A DNA stretch of 64,000 nt from Moraxella catarrhalis (GTDB lineage: Bacteria; Pseudomonadota; Gammaproteobacteria; Pseudomonadales; Moraxellaceae). Positions 34,277 through 47,897 of the stretch are shown here, in pieces. The stretch lies in contig NZ_LXHE01000024.1 in assembly GCF_001656295.1 (NCBI RefSeq), positions 1-64,000 on the forward strand, given 5' to 3'. The position numbers and the translations under genes were made by a program. Numbering within the stretch: the stretch's first letter is position 1; each line of letters begins with the position of its first letter. The notes below the pieces were generated by a model that saw only the letters and a list, made by a program, of their open reading frames with translations, was not told the origin of the DNA and did not search any database.

Positions 34277-34473
34277 AAATATTATGGATAAAAATATAAG
34301 CCATTGTACACCAAAGCTAAGATTTTGGGAAATGGTGTTAAATTTTGTTCACTGTGATGATTTATATCAAAGATGCTGTATTTTAGAAGTCAAGTCTTAT
34401 GCTTTATCTTGTTCCACTAAGTTTAAATACATAAATTTTATAAATATCAGTTTGACCAATTTGTATCAATCAG

Positions 34474-35082
34474 TTATCTTTGGTGCAGTTGGATGACCCA
34501 GTCAATCACTGTTGCCACCTGCGCTTCATAATCACTAATACGATGATCGCCGCCTGCTTGCGCTAGTACTTGCACGCCTTTTTGATCATAAAAATCATAA
34601 GTTGCCTGCGCATCCAAAAGCTCATCCCCCATCTTAAGCAGCACTTTGATCAGATCAGGGTTTTTGGCAACAAGCCGATTCCGCTCAAACCACGCCAAAT
34701 CGCCATACGTGATCTGCCAACCACCCGTTGTTGTATAAATCACCGTCTCATCAGATAACACATATCCGTGGAAGTTTTGATCCAAGAATCGGCGAAAACT
34801 GATATCGGGTCGAATACTAGGATTGAGTAGCACCGCAGGCACACCCTTCACATCAGACAGTAGATTGGCAAAATATCCCCCTAGTGATGAGCCGATTAGG
34901 ACGGTATTTTGAGCATCCGTGATGAGCGATTGTAAAAGCGTGACCACTTCATCAGGCGCACGATTAAGATTGGGTCGAATCACTTCGATATCTGGATGAT
35001 TGGCTTGGCAATGGGCTTGCGTGATTTGCGCCTTTATTGCATTACTGTCGCTATCTAGTCCATGTAGATAAATCAACTTCAT
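34474..35082 (-). CDS. YqiA-like alpha/beta-fold esterase
   Basis: The 202-residue protein starts MKLIYLHGLDSDSNAIKA, with the nucleophile motif IGSSLGGYFA near residue 84 and the histidine in GGDHRISDYE near residue 180, all as in the YqiA/UPF0227 esterases. In E. coli yqiA lies directly before parE; here it is also next to parE, on the same strand and 197 bp upstream. Confidence 0.88.
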   Translation of the reverse strand: MKLIYLHGLDSDSNAIKAQITQAHCQANHPDIEVIRPNLNRAPDEVVTLLQSLITDAQNTVLIGSSLGGYFANLLSDVKGVPAVLLNPSIRPDISFRRFLDQNFHGYVLSDETVIYTTTGGWQITYGDLAWFERNRLVAKNPDLIKVLLKMGDELLDAQATYDFYDQKGVQVLAQAGGDHRISDYEAQVATVIDWVIQLHQR

Positions 35083-35231
35083 AATTTTCCTTCAGTGATC
35101 TTTGAATTATTGCAAATTGATGAAATACTGTTTATATTACAAAATAACGCAAGTGTTAAGATGCCATTATAGTATCAAATCTTGCCATATTTGCCATGCT
35201 CATTTTGGGATAACTTAATTCCACGCCAATC

Positions 35232-35498
35232 ATGTCACAAGCTGAACTGTTTAGTATTGACAATCCCTGTATTGGGGTGTGTCAGATGAATAAAAAGGGA
35301 TATTGTATCGGCTGCCTGCGTAAACGCAGCGAGCGGCAAAATTGGTATCGTCTTAGCGACAGTGACAAGCACAAAATTTTGGTTTTGCTTGCCAAACGCC
35401 ATCAAAGGCTGGGTGATCATCGCCTGAAGAAGCGACAAGCTACCGACGATACCGAATCATTGACACAGTTAACTTTGATACAGCTGACACATATGTAA
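35232..35498 (+). CDS. DUF1289 protein
   Basis: The 88-residue protein contains the DUF1289 cysteine motif NPCIGVCQMNKKGYCIGC (residues about 9-27), a small putative metal site, and a helical C-terminus. The function is unknown. It stands alone between divergent yqiA-like and a convergent membrane-protein gene. Confidence 0.88.
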   Translation: MSQAELFSIDNPCIGVCQMNKKGYCIGCLRKRSERQNWYRLSDSDKHKILVLLAKRHQRLGDHRLKKRQATDDTESLTQLTLIQLTHM

Positions 35499-35523
35499 AC
35501 CTTATTAAAATTTATACCAACAA

Positions 35524-35551
35524 AAAATCTGCCAACTTTGTGGCAGATTTT
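35524..35551. terminator. Bidirectional terminator
   Basis: AAAATCTGCCA and TGGCAGATTTT form an 11-bp perfect stem with a six-base loop. A/T runs on both sides make it usable by the DUF1289 gene (plus) and by the membrane-protein gene at 35574 (minus). Confidence 0.85.
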
Positions 35552-35573
35552 AAATTTAACACATCAAATCAAA

Positions 35574-36641
35574 TTAATGATAATCACGTTCACGAGAGAT
35601 TATAGGGGCTGCTAGGCGGTAATTTGCTGCGGCAGTTTTTGCACCCATGATGCTTGCCACAAAAGTCAGTAGCGTGCTAATCAACCAAAACAGACCAGAG
35701 TATAGGGCAGCTTTACGAGCAGTATCTTCTGCACTTTGTAGAGTTTGCTCAATATTCATCTTAGTCTCAGCAATTGCTTGCTCAGTTTTGGCACGATATT
35801 CATGATAAGCGGTGGCAGTTTCTTCACGCACCTCTAATGCTTGCTCTTGGGTTAAACCCTCTGCTTGTAGTCTGGCAATAAGTTCATCACCTGTAACAAT
35901 GGCTTGTACCTCGTCGGCACGCTGCTTGGCGTACTCATCAATATTTTTCCATGTGTCAAGATTGGTAAAATCCATGCCATTAAGGTCAGCTTTGGTTTTG
36001 TTAAGCATGTCTTCAAGTACATTCACTGTTGCGCTGATTTGTGCTTCATCAAAAGTTTCGTTATTTTTAGCAACCCAAGCTTCGATGTCTTCACGGCTGA
36101 TATTACCTGTGGCTTTTTGGTACAGCTCTTGTGCCTTAGCAGTGATATCGCCACCTGTGGCATCAGATGAGCCAGCTGCTGCGGTAGCACCAGCACCAGC
36201 TACTGTTGCCACTGTTGATGTAACGGCACTGGCAGCCCCTCCGATAGCACCTGCGGTTGTGCCAACAGCGTTGCCAGCAGTTCTTACAATGCCAGTTACG
36301 CTATTAAAAGCAAATACAGAGCTGATGACAACGATGGCTGCTGCGGTTAGCATACCTGTTAAAGCAGCGTCTTTTGGTAAAATGTCAGTACCATCACCAA
36401 ATAACGCCTCTGGTGCTGATGCTTTGACGGCAAAAAACCCTGCAACAAAAGCACTGATTAAAGCGGTTACTGCGGCATAAATACCCGCAGCAATGCCTGC
36501 GCCACGCAAATCTAGTGATAAAAAAGAGCTTAGCACTAAGGCCAAAGCCAGCATTATCATAGATACAACAAGACCCATCAAAAGTCCCGCAAAAATGCCA
36601 CGCCATGAAGGGCGTCTGGCAACTGTGGTATGAATTCTCAT
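35574..36641 (-). CDS. Uncharacterised membrane protein with Gly/Ala-rich and helical domains
   Basis: This 355-residue protein has an N-terminal basic segment, three predicted membrane helices (about 15-40, 50-72, 92-112), a Gly/Ala/Thr-rich glycine-zipper-like stretch (about 115-160), a long charged helical domain (165-310) and a fourth membrane helix (about 318-338). I do not recognise it. The soluble region has Gln/Glu-rich heptad-like spacing that suggests a coiled coil. It is probably exposed to the periplasm or cytoplasm in one piece. Confidence 0.75.
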   Translation of the reverse strand: MRIHTTVARRPSWRGIFAGLLMGLVVSMIMLALALVLSSFLSLDLRGAGIAAGIYAAVTALISAFVAGFFAVKASAPEALFGDGTDILPKDAALTGMLTAAAIVVISSVFAFNSVTGIVRTAGNAVGTTAGAIGGAASAVTSTVATVAGAGATAAAGSSDATGGDITAKAQELYQKATGNISREDIEAWVAKNNETFDEAQISATVNVLEDMLNKTKADLNGMDFTNLDTWKNIDEYAKQRADEVQAIVTGDELIARLQAEGLTQEQALEVREETATAYHEYRAKTEQAIAETKMNIEQTLQSAEDTARKAALYSGLFWLISTLLTFVASIMGAKTAAANYRLAAPIISRERDYH

Positions 36642-36786
36642 AAATAGCTCTCTATAATCCTAATATAGTAAATAATACGATATGATAGTACAAAATAAAA
36701 TTTTGAAAAGATATTATAAAAAAAGTTTTTGTAATATGCAACAAGACTTTAGTAACTGTCAAGTAATAATACTCACCCCCCAAACA

Positions 36787-36818
36787 AAACCCCCCTTTGC
36801 TTCTGCAAAGAGGGGTTT
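36787..36818 (-). terminator. rRNA operon terminator
   Basis: AAACCCCTCTTTGC and GCAAAGGGGGGTTT on the minus strand form a strong GC-rich stem with a four-base loop followed by T-rich sequence, about 10 bp after 5S rRNA. Confidence 0.9.
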
Positions 36819-36828
36819 AAAATAAGGT

Positions 36829-36941
36829 GCTGACGATGACCTACTCTCACATGGGCGAACCACACTACCATCGGCGCTAAGACGTTTCACTTCTGAGTTC
36901 GGGAAGGGATCAGGTGGTTCCATCTTGCTATTGTCGTCAGC
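36829..36941 (-). rRNA. rrf: 5S ribosomal RNA
   Basis: The minus strand shows the 5S ends (GCTGACGACAATAGC... and ...GTAGGTCATCGTCAGC), which pair as helix I, and the conserved internal GAACCACCTGATCCC and CCGATGGTAGTGTGG. The length of about 113 bases is normal. Confidence 0.93.
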
Positions 36942-36952
36942 GTAAAAGGATT

Positions 36953-36972
36953 AACAACGCGGTATGAGTCTG
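36953..36972 (-). other. 3' arm of the 23S rRNA processing stem
   Basis: AACAACGCGGTATGAGTCTG is complementary to CAGACTCATACTATGTTGTT at 40048-40067 with three mismatches or wobbles. The two flank 23S rRNA, as needed for the RNase III stalk. Confidence 0.75.
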
Positions 36973-37047
36973 TTTGTTACTAAATCAAGATTAAGGTTCA
37001 TCTTACATATTACCAATCAACACAGTCAGTGGGTAAAACCACTTGGG

Positions 37048-39911
<2,864 letters not shown>

Positions 39912-40047
39912 ATACAACCCCAAGGGGTCTTATGGGTAATGTGTAACGATTCACCTATGTTTACGCTTGATTCAGTTCTCTTTACTTTAGGTGATTGTAT
40001 TGGGTACAATCACCATGGTTAATTATTACGTTGGATAATAATTAACC

Positions 40048-40067
40048 CAGACTCATACTATGTTGTT
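40048..40067 (-). other. 5' arm of the 23S rRNA processing stem
   Basis: This segment pairs with 36953-36972 across the 23S gene. It lies in the tRNA-Ala to 23S spacer, which otherwise contains no gene. Confidence 0.75.
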
Positions 40068-40156
40068 AAATAATGTTATAAACTTCGTCAGTTTATAAAA
40101 TGAAAGCATAAATAAGAAATCTTATTTAAATTGCTTATGTATGCTTTGATGTTTAT

Positions 40157-40232
40157 TGGTGGAGCCAAGGAGAGTCGAACTCCTGACCTCCTGCGTGCAA
40201 GGCAGGCGCTCTACCAACTGAGCTATGGCCCC
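40157..40232 (-). tRNA. tRNA-Ala (anticodon TGC)
   Basis: The minus strand gives a full cloverleaf of 76 bases with GGGGCCA at the 5' end, anticodon loop CTTGCAC, TTCGACTC in the T arm and an encoded CCA. It lies in the 16S-23S spacer after tRNA-Ile. Confidence 0.97.
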
Positions 40233-40236
40233 AAAA

Positions 40237-40313
40237 TGGTGGGTCTAATAAGACTTGAACTTATGACCCCCGCGTTATCAACACGGTGCTCTAACCAACT
40301 GAGCTATAGACCC
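40237..40313 (-). tRNA. tRNA-Ile (anticodon GAT)
   Basis: The minus strand gives a 77-base cloverleaf with GGGTCTA at the 5' end, anticodon loop TTGATAA, TTCAAGTC in the T arm and an encoded CCA. It is four bases from tRNA-Ala. Confidence 0.97.
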
Positions 40314-40328
40314 GTTTTAAACATCTTA

Positions 40329-40344
40329 CCAAAGAACAACTTGT
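40329..40344 (-). other. 3' arm of the 16S rRNA processing stem
   Basis: Sixteen bases (ACAAGTTGTTCTTTGG on the minus strand) pair with CTAAAGAACAACTTGT at 42140-42155, upstream of 16S, with one wobble. Together they bracket 16S rRNA for RNase III cleavage. Confidence 0.75.
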
Positions 40345-40374
40345 TGTGAATTCTTGCCAATCAGATAACTTCGT

Positions 40375-41906
<1,532 letters not shown>

Positions 41907-42139
41907 CTTTTATTTGCCAATGAAAAAGACAAGCTTTTTTATTGGACTTTAATTTTGGCTCATTCATCGTGTACATTATGTACTTACTAGCAATAATTGA
42001 TATTTTTAAAATATCTGCTCATCGTGTAAATGAATTAACTTTGAGTATTTTTGCCTTACTTAAGATAAGTAATTAAGATAAGTAATAAGTATCAATGAAT
42101 GATAATTTATTTAAGTATCTTGTATTGACAAAAATCCAC

Positions 42140-42155
42140 ACAAGTTGTTCTTTAG
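42140..42155 (-). other. 5' arm of the 16S rRNA processing stem
   Basis: Lies about 235 bases upstream of 16S rRNA and pairs with 40329-40344. It is within the transcribed rRNA leader, downstream of both promoters. Confidence 0.75.
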
Positions 42156-42209
42156 TTTGGATTTTAAATAGTTTTGAACACTGTCGTCCAGTTGCTCAAT
42201 GAGTGGCGT

Positions 42210-42237
42210 ATTATACGCCAAAATTTTATTAAGTCAA
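42210..42237 (-). promoter_or_regulatory. rRNA operon promoter P2
   Basis: On the minus strand TTGACT (42232-42237) and TATAAT (42210-42215) are separated by 16 bases. It is the promoter closer to 16S rRNA, and AT-rich sequence lies upstream of it. Confidence 0.75.
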
Positions 42238-42364
42238 GCACTTTTTTTCAAAAATTTAAAATTTATTTTTTTAAGTTTTTGGTGCTTCAGTAAACGGTAT
42301 ACTAAATACTAAGTGATTGATTTAGCAATGTTTTTTACTGTGCTGTACTGCTTAAGTGGTGCGT

Positions 42365-42393
42365 ATTATAGGCATGATATTATGACTTGTAAA
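42365..42393 (-). promoter_or_regulatory. rRNA operon promoter P1
   Basis: On the minus strand TTTACA (42388-42393) and TATAAT (42365-42370) are separated by 17 bases, followed by ACGCACC, a GC-rich discriminator-like start region typical of stringently controlled promoters. Confidence 0.75.
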
Positions 42394-42486
42394 GCAGTTT
42401 TTTAGGATTGATGGTAGAAAGTTGGTAAGTGATTGATTTTGTTGGGGGTTTTTATTTATTATATCCCAACTGCCATTTATAAAAAT

Positions 42487-42521
42487 CAGCCAAATAAGTC
42501 CAAACCTAGACTATTTGGCTG
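42487..42521 (-). terminator. Terminator after the threonine aldolase gene
   Basis: CAGCCAAATA and TATTTGGCTG form a 10-bp stem with a further GTC/GAC pairing. On the minus strand ATTTTTAT follows. It lies about 30 bp after the stop. Confidence 0.75.
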
Positions 42522-42549
42522 AACATAAGCGTCATTAACTAAGCCGTTT

Positions 42550-43566
42550 TCAATGGCTGTCATTTTTTATTGCGCCTATCAAGGCATCGATATCCGCTTT
42601 TGTGGTATCAAAACTGCACATCAGTCGCACCGAGTCGTCATGCCAATCATAAAAATTACTTTGAGTTCTGGCTTTGGCGATATGATCTTGTTTCATTTTG
42701 ATAAATACACCGTTAGACTCTACAGGATAAACCAAGGAGACACCATCAAGCTTTAATAGCTCATCTGACAAATACTTTGCCATCTGGTTGCTATGATTGG
42801 CAAGCGATCTGTAGAGCTCATCTTGAAATAAAGCAATCAGCTGTGCTGAGATAAAGCGCATCTTTGAGGCGGTTTGCATGCTCATTTTGCGCAAAAATTT
42901 CATTTCATTTGACATCACGCCTTTGACATCAATAAGGCATTCACCAAACATCAAGCCATTTTTGGTGCCACCAAATGCCACCATATCCACGCCAGTTTTA
43001 GTGATCATCTCATAAAAGCTGACATCCAAATAACTGGCGGCATTTGCCAAGCGCGCGCCATCCACAAACAGCTTCATGCCACGCGCATGCACAAACTCTG
43101 CAAGCGCCGCCAACTCATCAACAGTATAGCATGTGCCGCATTCAGTCACTTGGCTGATATACAGCACCAAAGGCTGAGCACGATGTTCATTACCAAAACC
43201 TTGAGCGTAAGGCGCGATCATCTCAGGCGTCAATTTGCCATCATCGCTTCGTACTGTCCAAAGTTTGTAGCCGCCCACAGCTTGCGGTGCGTTGCTTTCA
43301 TCTTGGTTGATGTGCGCAGTCTCTGCACAAATGACCGACCCATAGCGCGGCATAAGACTTTGTAGCCCCAAGACATTGGCACCAGTACCATTAAATACAG
43401 GATATCCTACCGCCTGCTCACCAAATTCACGGCGGATCAAATCATCAAGGCGCGCTGTGATACTATCTGCCCCATAAGCCATCTCGTGCCCTTGGTTGGC
43501 ATCGATCAGCGCCTGCATGATGGTTGGGTGTACGCCAGCATAATTATCAGAAGCAAAATGTTTCAT
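42550..43566 (-). CDS. ltaE: Low-specificity L-threonine aldolase
   Basis: This 338-residue pyridoxal-phosphate enzyme splits threonine into glycine and acetaldehyde. The family start FASDNYAGVHPTIMQAL, the DGARLANAA motif and the cofactor lysine in FGGTKNGLMFGE (about residue 200) are visible. It faces away from the rRNA promoters and has its own terminator. Confidence 0.9.
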   Translation of the reverse strand: MKHFASDNYAGVHPTIMQALIDANQGHEMAYGADSITARLDDLIRREFGEQAVGYPVFNGTGANVLGLQSLMPRYGSVICAETAHINQDESNAPQAVGGYKLWTVRSDDGKLTPEMIAPYAQGFGNEHRAQPLVLYISQVTECGTCYTVDELAALAEFVHARGMKLFVDGARLANAASYLDVSFYEMITKTGVDMVAFGGTKNGLMFGECLIDVKGVMSNEMKFLRKMSMQTASKMRFISAQLIALFQDELYRSLANHSNQMAKYLSDELLKLDGVSLVYPVESNGVFIKMKQDHIAKARTQSNFYDWHDDSVRLMCSFDTTKADIDALIGAIKNDSH

Positions 43567-43700
43567 ATTTAATACCCATCGATAAAGATGGCATTATATC
43601 ATTCAAGCAGGAGTAGACCAAAAAATTTCAATAACTTAAGATAAAATTGAAAGCAATCGAAATAAAATTTTTTTTAATTTTATAGGGTGATAAAGCGATC

Positions 43701-46190
43701 TTACCTTGTAATTACAGTATTATACAACCCAATGTACTCATCTTTTTTATCAATCCCTGCATATTCAAGACTGGCATCTTCATAGCGTTTAAACTTATAC
43801 ACCGCATCATTCATCACCGCTTCGTCAAACACATTCAATGACACAAGCAAAGAAAAGTCCGCCTGCGTAAGCCCTGTTACTCGGGTAAACAGCTCAGGTT
43901 CAAGCACCGTAATCACATCTTTTAAACTGTGTTCTCGATAATCTGATAAATACATAAAAATCGGAATGCGTGTGGCAAATTTAATCAGTTTATCTTGAAT
44001 TTGTTTTCGCCGGGATTTTTGTTCCTTTTCTTCATCGCTTAATATTTTTTTATCCTCTTTTGATAGTTCGCCGTCATTGTCTTTGGCTTTTTCTTTTAAG
44101 CCTTTAATTTTTTCCGAGCGATTAATGACCACTTCAATATCATCATTTAGGCTTCTAAACTCTTCAATTTTCCTCAAAGCGTCCATGGCTTCTTGATTGC
44201 TCATCAGATTTTTTAAGGTGAGGTCATCAACATTCACCAATAACGCACTTTGCCAGCGTCTTGCCAACAGCGTGGCGGTCGTGCTGCTCATCGCCATGTC
44301 CAACAATAATTTGGCATCTACCTGTTGCATGGCACTGCCGTCATAGGCAAGCACCGGCAAAAAGGCAATGAATTCGGCGACTTTACTCTCTGGATTGCCC
44401 TCTTTTGGGTTTAGTTGATGGGCATAATCAGCGATTTGGCGTAAGGCACGATTGGGGGCAAAGTCAAAAATATAACATTGATTTTTAATCACAGTTATCC
44501 CATCATCGCCTTGCACTGTCCAAGGCGTTTGCACCCGAAATCCTGCCTGAAAATAAGTCTCAGGGCTGGCACAATTTCTGAGTATAAAAACCCCCGTCCA
44601 TGCAGGCACGCTAACGCCCGTCATCAGCTTACCGCAAGATAGGGTGATGGTTTTTGTACTCAAAGGATTATTGCCAATGGCATCATTGACAGGGGCTAAC
44701 GCCTTATCGCCCATGCCTGCCTGATTGCCTGCCGCCACAATGATTGTGTAGTCATGATAAAATTTATTATTGGGGGCTTTTAATAAATTTGCCATGGTAT
44801 AACAACTGGCAACACTTGGCAAAAACCAAAGTGTGTGCAATAAACTGTTTAATAAATTATCATCACTAAATGGCATGGGCGGTTTGGCATTGCCTTGTTT
44901 TAAATTGCTGACAATCATGTCATCAAGACTATCACGAATTAAATCCAGCCATTTTTGCACATAGCTTTGGTGTTTAAACTTAGCCGTATCGCCGCTGCCG
45001 TCTGCTTTAAAAAATTCACCCAAATCAAATTCATTAAATTCACCCCCTGTGGCAATCGTGCGAATATGCTCGGGTAATTGATAAGTCAAGAGCATCATTT
45101 GGGGCAATGACAAATACGGATTATCGCCCCATTGTTGTTTGTGTGGGCTATTGTCCCAATTTAATTTTTCTTTTTGTTCATCGCCATAAGTCCAATTAAA
45201 AATCTGCTCTTCAATGAATTCACCTGATGCAATCGCCCGAAATGGCGTGCCTGACAAATACAAATAATGGTCAGCGGTGATTGGCAATTCATTTTCATCA
45301 AAATTTTCTATCTGTATTTCCATGTCTTGATAGTCATTTTGCGTTTCTATCAAGTCATCATCTTTGGCAAAAAGCGATTTGGCACTATCACGCCACGCCC
45401 CAAAATGATATTCATCAAATACCACACAATCCCAATTCATTGCGTGAATGTCTTGGTTTTTAGCTTTGATATTGCCAAATTTATCTCTGCCCAAAACATC
45501 TTGAAAAGAGGCAAAATACACCATTGGTCTATTTTTATCATAATTTTCTAATGTTAATTCACCATCACGGCTAATAAATTGCCAACCATCAAAATCACTG
45601 TGCGTGGTCAAATCTTCTTGCCAAGCATTTTTTACCGCAGGTTTAAAGGTTAAAATCAGCACTCTTTGCCAATTCATTTTTTTGGCGAGCTGATAAGTGG
45701 CAAAAGTTTTACCAAATCGCATTTTGGCATTCCATAAAAAATGCGGTGTGCGATGATTGTTTTTATCTTGTTTAATCGTATTAAAATAACGAGCGGTTTT
45801 ATTAACAGCGTCTAATTGCTCTGGACGCATGGCAAAATCTTTTGTTTTTTGGCGTTCAAAAGTTTTGGCTTGTTTGATGTTTAAAATGGCATTTTTGACC
45901 GTATCAAGGTCGCATTCAAACCATTCGCCTGCGATGCGTTTTATGCCCATTTGTTCTAGCATTTTATGCACGGCAAAATCTTTAAAATAACTGCCGTCAT
46001 TTTTTATCGCCGATGTCTCAAATTCCACTTGCCAGCTCTGGCTTGGTGTCACGGTTGGATAATGCTGTTTCATTCGCTCACCCACAGTCTCTTGGGTGGT
46101 GTAGCCGATTTTTAATTGATTAGGAAAACGGCTGTCTGAATAAACATAAATCTTTGGGGTGTGGATTGGGTTAAAGGTTGGGTTGGTCAT
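43701..46190 (-). CDS. Restriction-type protein with GIY-YIG and SF2 helicase domains
   Basis: This 829-residue protein has an N-terminal GIY-YIG-type nuclease domain of the T5orf172 group (KIYVYSDSRFPNQLKIGYT at residues 13-31, with R39 and E89 candidates). A superfamily 2 helicase follows: Walker A variant AKMRFGKT (155-162), DEYH (259-262), SGTPFRA (313-319) and a second RecA-like half (TLSCGKLMTGVSVPAW). A Lys/Glu-rich coiled coil lies near residues 690-730. It is the last gene of an operon with two methylase-type proteins, so it is probably the cutting subunit of a restriction system. I cannot assign a formal type. Confidence 0.8.
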   Translation of the reverse strand: MTNPTFNPIHTPKIYVYSDSRFPNQLKIGYTTQETVGERMKQHYPTVTPSQSWQVEFETSAIKNDGSYFKDFAVHKMLEQMGIKRIAGEWFECDLDTVKNAILNIKQAKTFERQKTKDFAMRPEQLDAVNKTARYFNTIKQDKNNHRTPHFLWNAKMRFGKTFATYQLAKKMNWQRVLILTFKPAVKNAWQEDLTTHSDFDGWQFISRDGELTLENYDKNRPMVYFASFQDVLGRDKFGNIKAKNQDIHAMNWDCVVFDEYHFGAWRDSAKSLFAKDDDLIETQNDYQDMEIQIENFDENELPITADHYLYLSGTPFRAIASGEFIEEQIFNWTYGDEQKEKLNWDNSPHKQQWGDNPYLSLPQMMLLTYQLPEHIRTIATGGEFNEFDLGEFFKADGSGDTAKFKHQSYVQKWLDLIRDSLDDMIVSNLKQGNAKPPMPFSDDNLLNSLLHTLWFLPSVASCYTMANLLKAPNNKFYHDYTIIVAAGNQAGMGDKALAPVNDAIGNNPLSTKTITLSCGKLMTGVSVPAWTGVFILRNCASPETYFQAGFRVQTPWTVQGDDGITVIKNQCYIFDFAPNRALRQIADYAHQLNPKEGNPESKVAEFIAFLPVLAYDGSAMQQVDAKLLLDMAMSSTTATLLARRWQSALLVNVDDLTLKNLMSNQEAMDALRKIEEFRSLNDDIEVVINRSEKIKGLKEKAKDNDGELSKEDKKILSDEEKEQKSRRKQIQDKLIKFATRIPIFMYLSDYREHSLKDVITVLEPELFTRVTGLTQADFSLLVSLNVFDEAVMNDAVYKFKRYEDASLEYAGIDKKDEYIGLYNTVITR

Positions 46191-46231
46191 TTGTTTACTC
46201 CTATGGGTTAATGATGATTGACATTGGGCAG

Positions 46232-47896
46232 TTACTCATCACCATCTCCCAAATCCAACTGTGATTGTGCGGTCTTTTTACCACGAGACTTTTTAGGCTT
46301 CACATCATCACTATCCATTGGGCGTATCATGCTTTCAATAAAGCTAATCTCATCTTTGGATAAGCTATATTTGGCATAAAGTTGTTCATCTGTCCATGGG
46401 CGGCTAAAATCTTGCATTGGAACTAACGCATAAGTTGATTTTGTGGTATTCTGAGTGTTTTTAACCAATGTAATCATAAAATGAAAAAATTTAGTGTTGA
46501 TATAACTAATGACATTACTACAAATTTCTTCATTTTTAAAAGTTCCAATAACTAAATATGTTTCAGTACAAGCACTATTTAACCCTGCAAAAATTGGTTT
46601 AATTAAGTCCGTTTGGCTCTCACCAGTTCCAAATGCTTTTGGTACTAAAATTTTATTTCTTAAAATAAGTTGCTTATTATGTGTAATGTCTTCAAGTTTG
46701 ATATATGAAATATTATTTAAACTATACAATTTAACATTATCGGTTCTATTTTTATATGGTTCATGATGACCTGTGAAGCGACTTGCCAGACGAAATGGGT
46801 TTCTTGAACTAACTAATTCACTAAATGAATTTTCAGAGAAATCTTTTACTTTTCTTAAAATTGAAATGGCTTGATTGTAACGAATAAAAACATCAATCCC
46901 TTTTTCTTTTAATGGTCTTTTTAATTGAGAAACACAATGACCGTCATCATAAGTAAAAACCTCACAATCACCATCATGTCTTTTTTCCCATAAAAAATAA
47001 TTCACACCGCCTTTGATTTCTTGATTTGGAAAGCAGTCTTTTGAATTAGGGAAGTCATGAATTTCTTTGATGCGTCTGTCATTTAACATGCTGTCCCTAA
47101 ACGCATCAAGCCCTTTGCCACCAGTAAACCAACGGCTTGGGGTAATCATAATTAAAAATTGGGGATTGAGTTTTTTGGCTTGTTCAATAAATTTATGATA
47201 TAAGGGAATTGCACTACTACCAATACCACCACCGTCATTTAACTGATACGGCGGATTGCCAATAATCACATCAAATTTCATTGTTTCTAACTCTTTGTAT
47301 TGATTGGATTTATTGGTATGGATAAACGCATAGGCGTGGTTTTCTAGTCCATTACGCTTACCGAATACCGCTTCGCTTGCACCGCACTGTGTGCATTTGC
47401 CATCTTGAAAGTCATGCTCTACCTGCCCAAAAATGATATTCCCCATATCATCATCAAAGCCTGTACAGATAGACAGCTGTGAATTGGCTTCTTTGGCACA
47501 ATACACGCTACGCCTTGATAACAGGGCGGTTAACCCAGTAATGGCAATGCCAAAAACTTGATTTTTTAAAATGTGGTTAATGCGAGTTTGTTTGTCAGCG
47601 ATGTGATTGGTCAATCCTTTATCCAAGCGTTTGACAATTTCACGCAAAAATACCCCTGATTTACACACAGGGTCTAAGAATGTCGCCTTTGGATTTGACC
47701 AAATCTCAGACGGCAATAAATCCAGCATTTGATTGGCAAGTTTTGGCGATGTGAAAACCTCATCATTAGACAGACTGGATAAACAGTCCAATACATCGGG
47801 GTTATAGCCCAATTCAAATAGCGATAATTGACCTTGTTGAATGGCATCTAGGTCTTTTGTGATGTTGCTGTCTATTTGAAAGTTGACACTGTCCAT
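46232..47896 (-). CDS. N6-adenine DNA methyltransferase (Eco57I-like)
   Basis: The 554-residue protein has an AdoMet motif variant FLDPVCKSGVF (73-83), a cysteine pair CTQC near residue 168, and the catalytic NPPY (214-217, in IIGNPPYQLNDG). The C-terminal half (about 330-520) is AT-rich, looks like a target-recognition domain and is followed by a basic tail KPKKSRGKKT. The gene starts one base after the upstream methylase-type gene and is 41 bp before the helicase gene. Confidence 0.88.
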   Translation of the reverse strand: MDSVNFQIDSNITKDLDAIQQGQLSLFELGYNPDVLDCLSSLSNDEVFTSPKLANQMLDLLPSEIWSNPKATFLDPVCKSGVFLREIVKRLDKGLTNHIADKQTRINHILKNQVFGIAITGLTALLSRRSVYCAKEANSQLSICTGFDDDMGNIIFGQVEHDFQDGKCTQCGASEAVFGKRNGLENHAYAFIHTNKSNQYKELETMKFDVIIGNPPYQLNDGGGIGSSAIPLYHKFIEQAKKLNPQFLIMITPSRWFTGGKGLDAFRDSMLNDRRIKEIHDFPNSKDCFPNQEIKGGVNYFLWEKRHDGDCEVFTYDDGHCVSQLKRPLKEKGIDVFIRYNQAISILRKVKDFSENSFSELVSSRNPFRLASRFTGHHEPYKNRTDNVKLYSLNNISYIKLEDITHNKQLILRNKILVPKAFGTGESQTDLIKPIFAGLNSACTETYLVIGTFKNEEICSNVISYINTKFFHFMITLVKNTQNTTKSTYALVPMQDFSRPWTDEQLYAKYSLSKDEISFIESMIRPMDSDDVKPKKSRGKKTAQSQLDLGDGDE

Positions 47897-47897
47897 G

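Noticed and set aside
40131-40349. A 72-codon frame beginning MLMYALMFIGGAKESRTPD
   Set aside because: It is the reverse complement of tRNA-Ala and tRNA-Ile, a well-known false protein.
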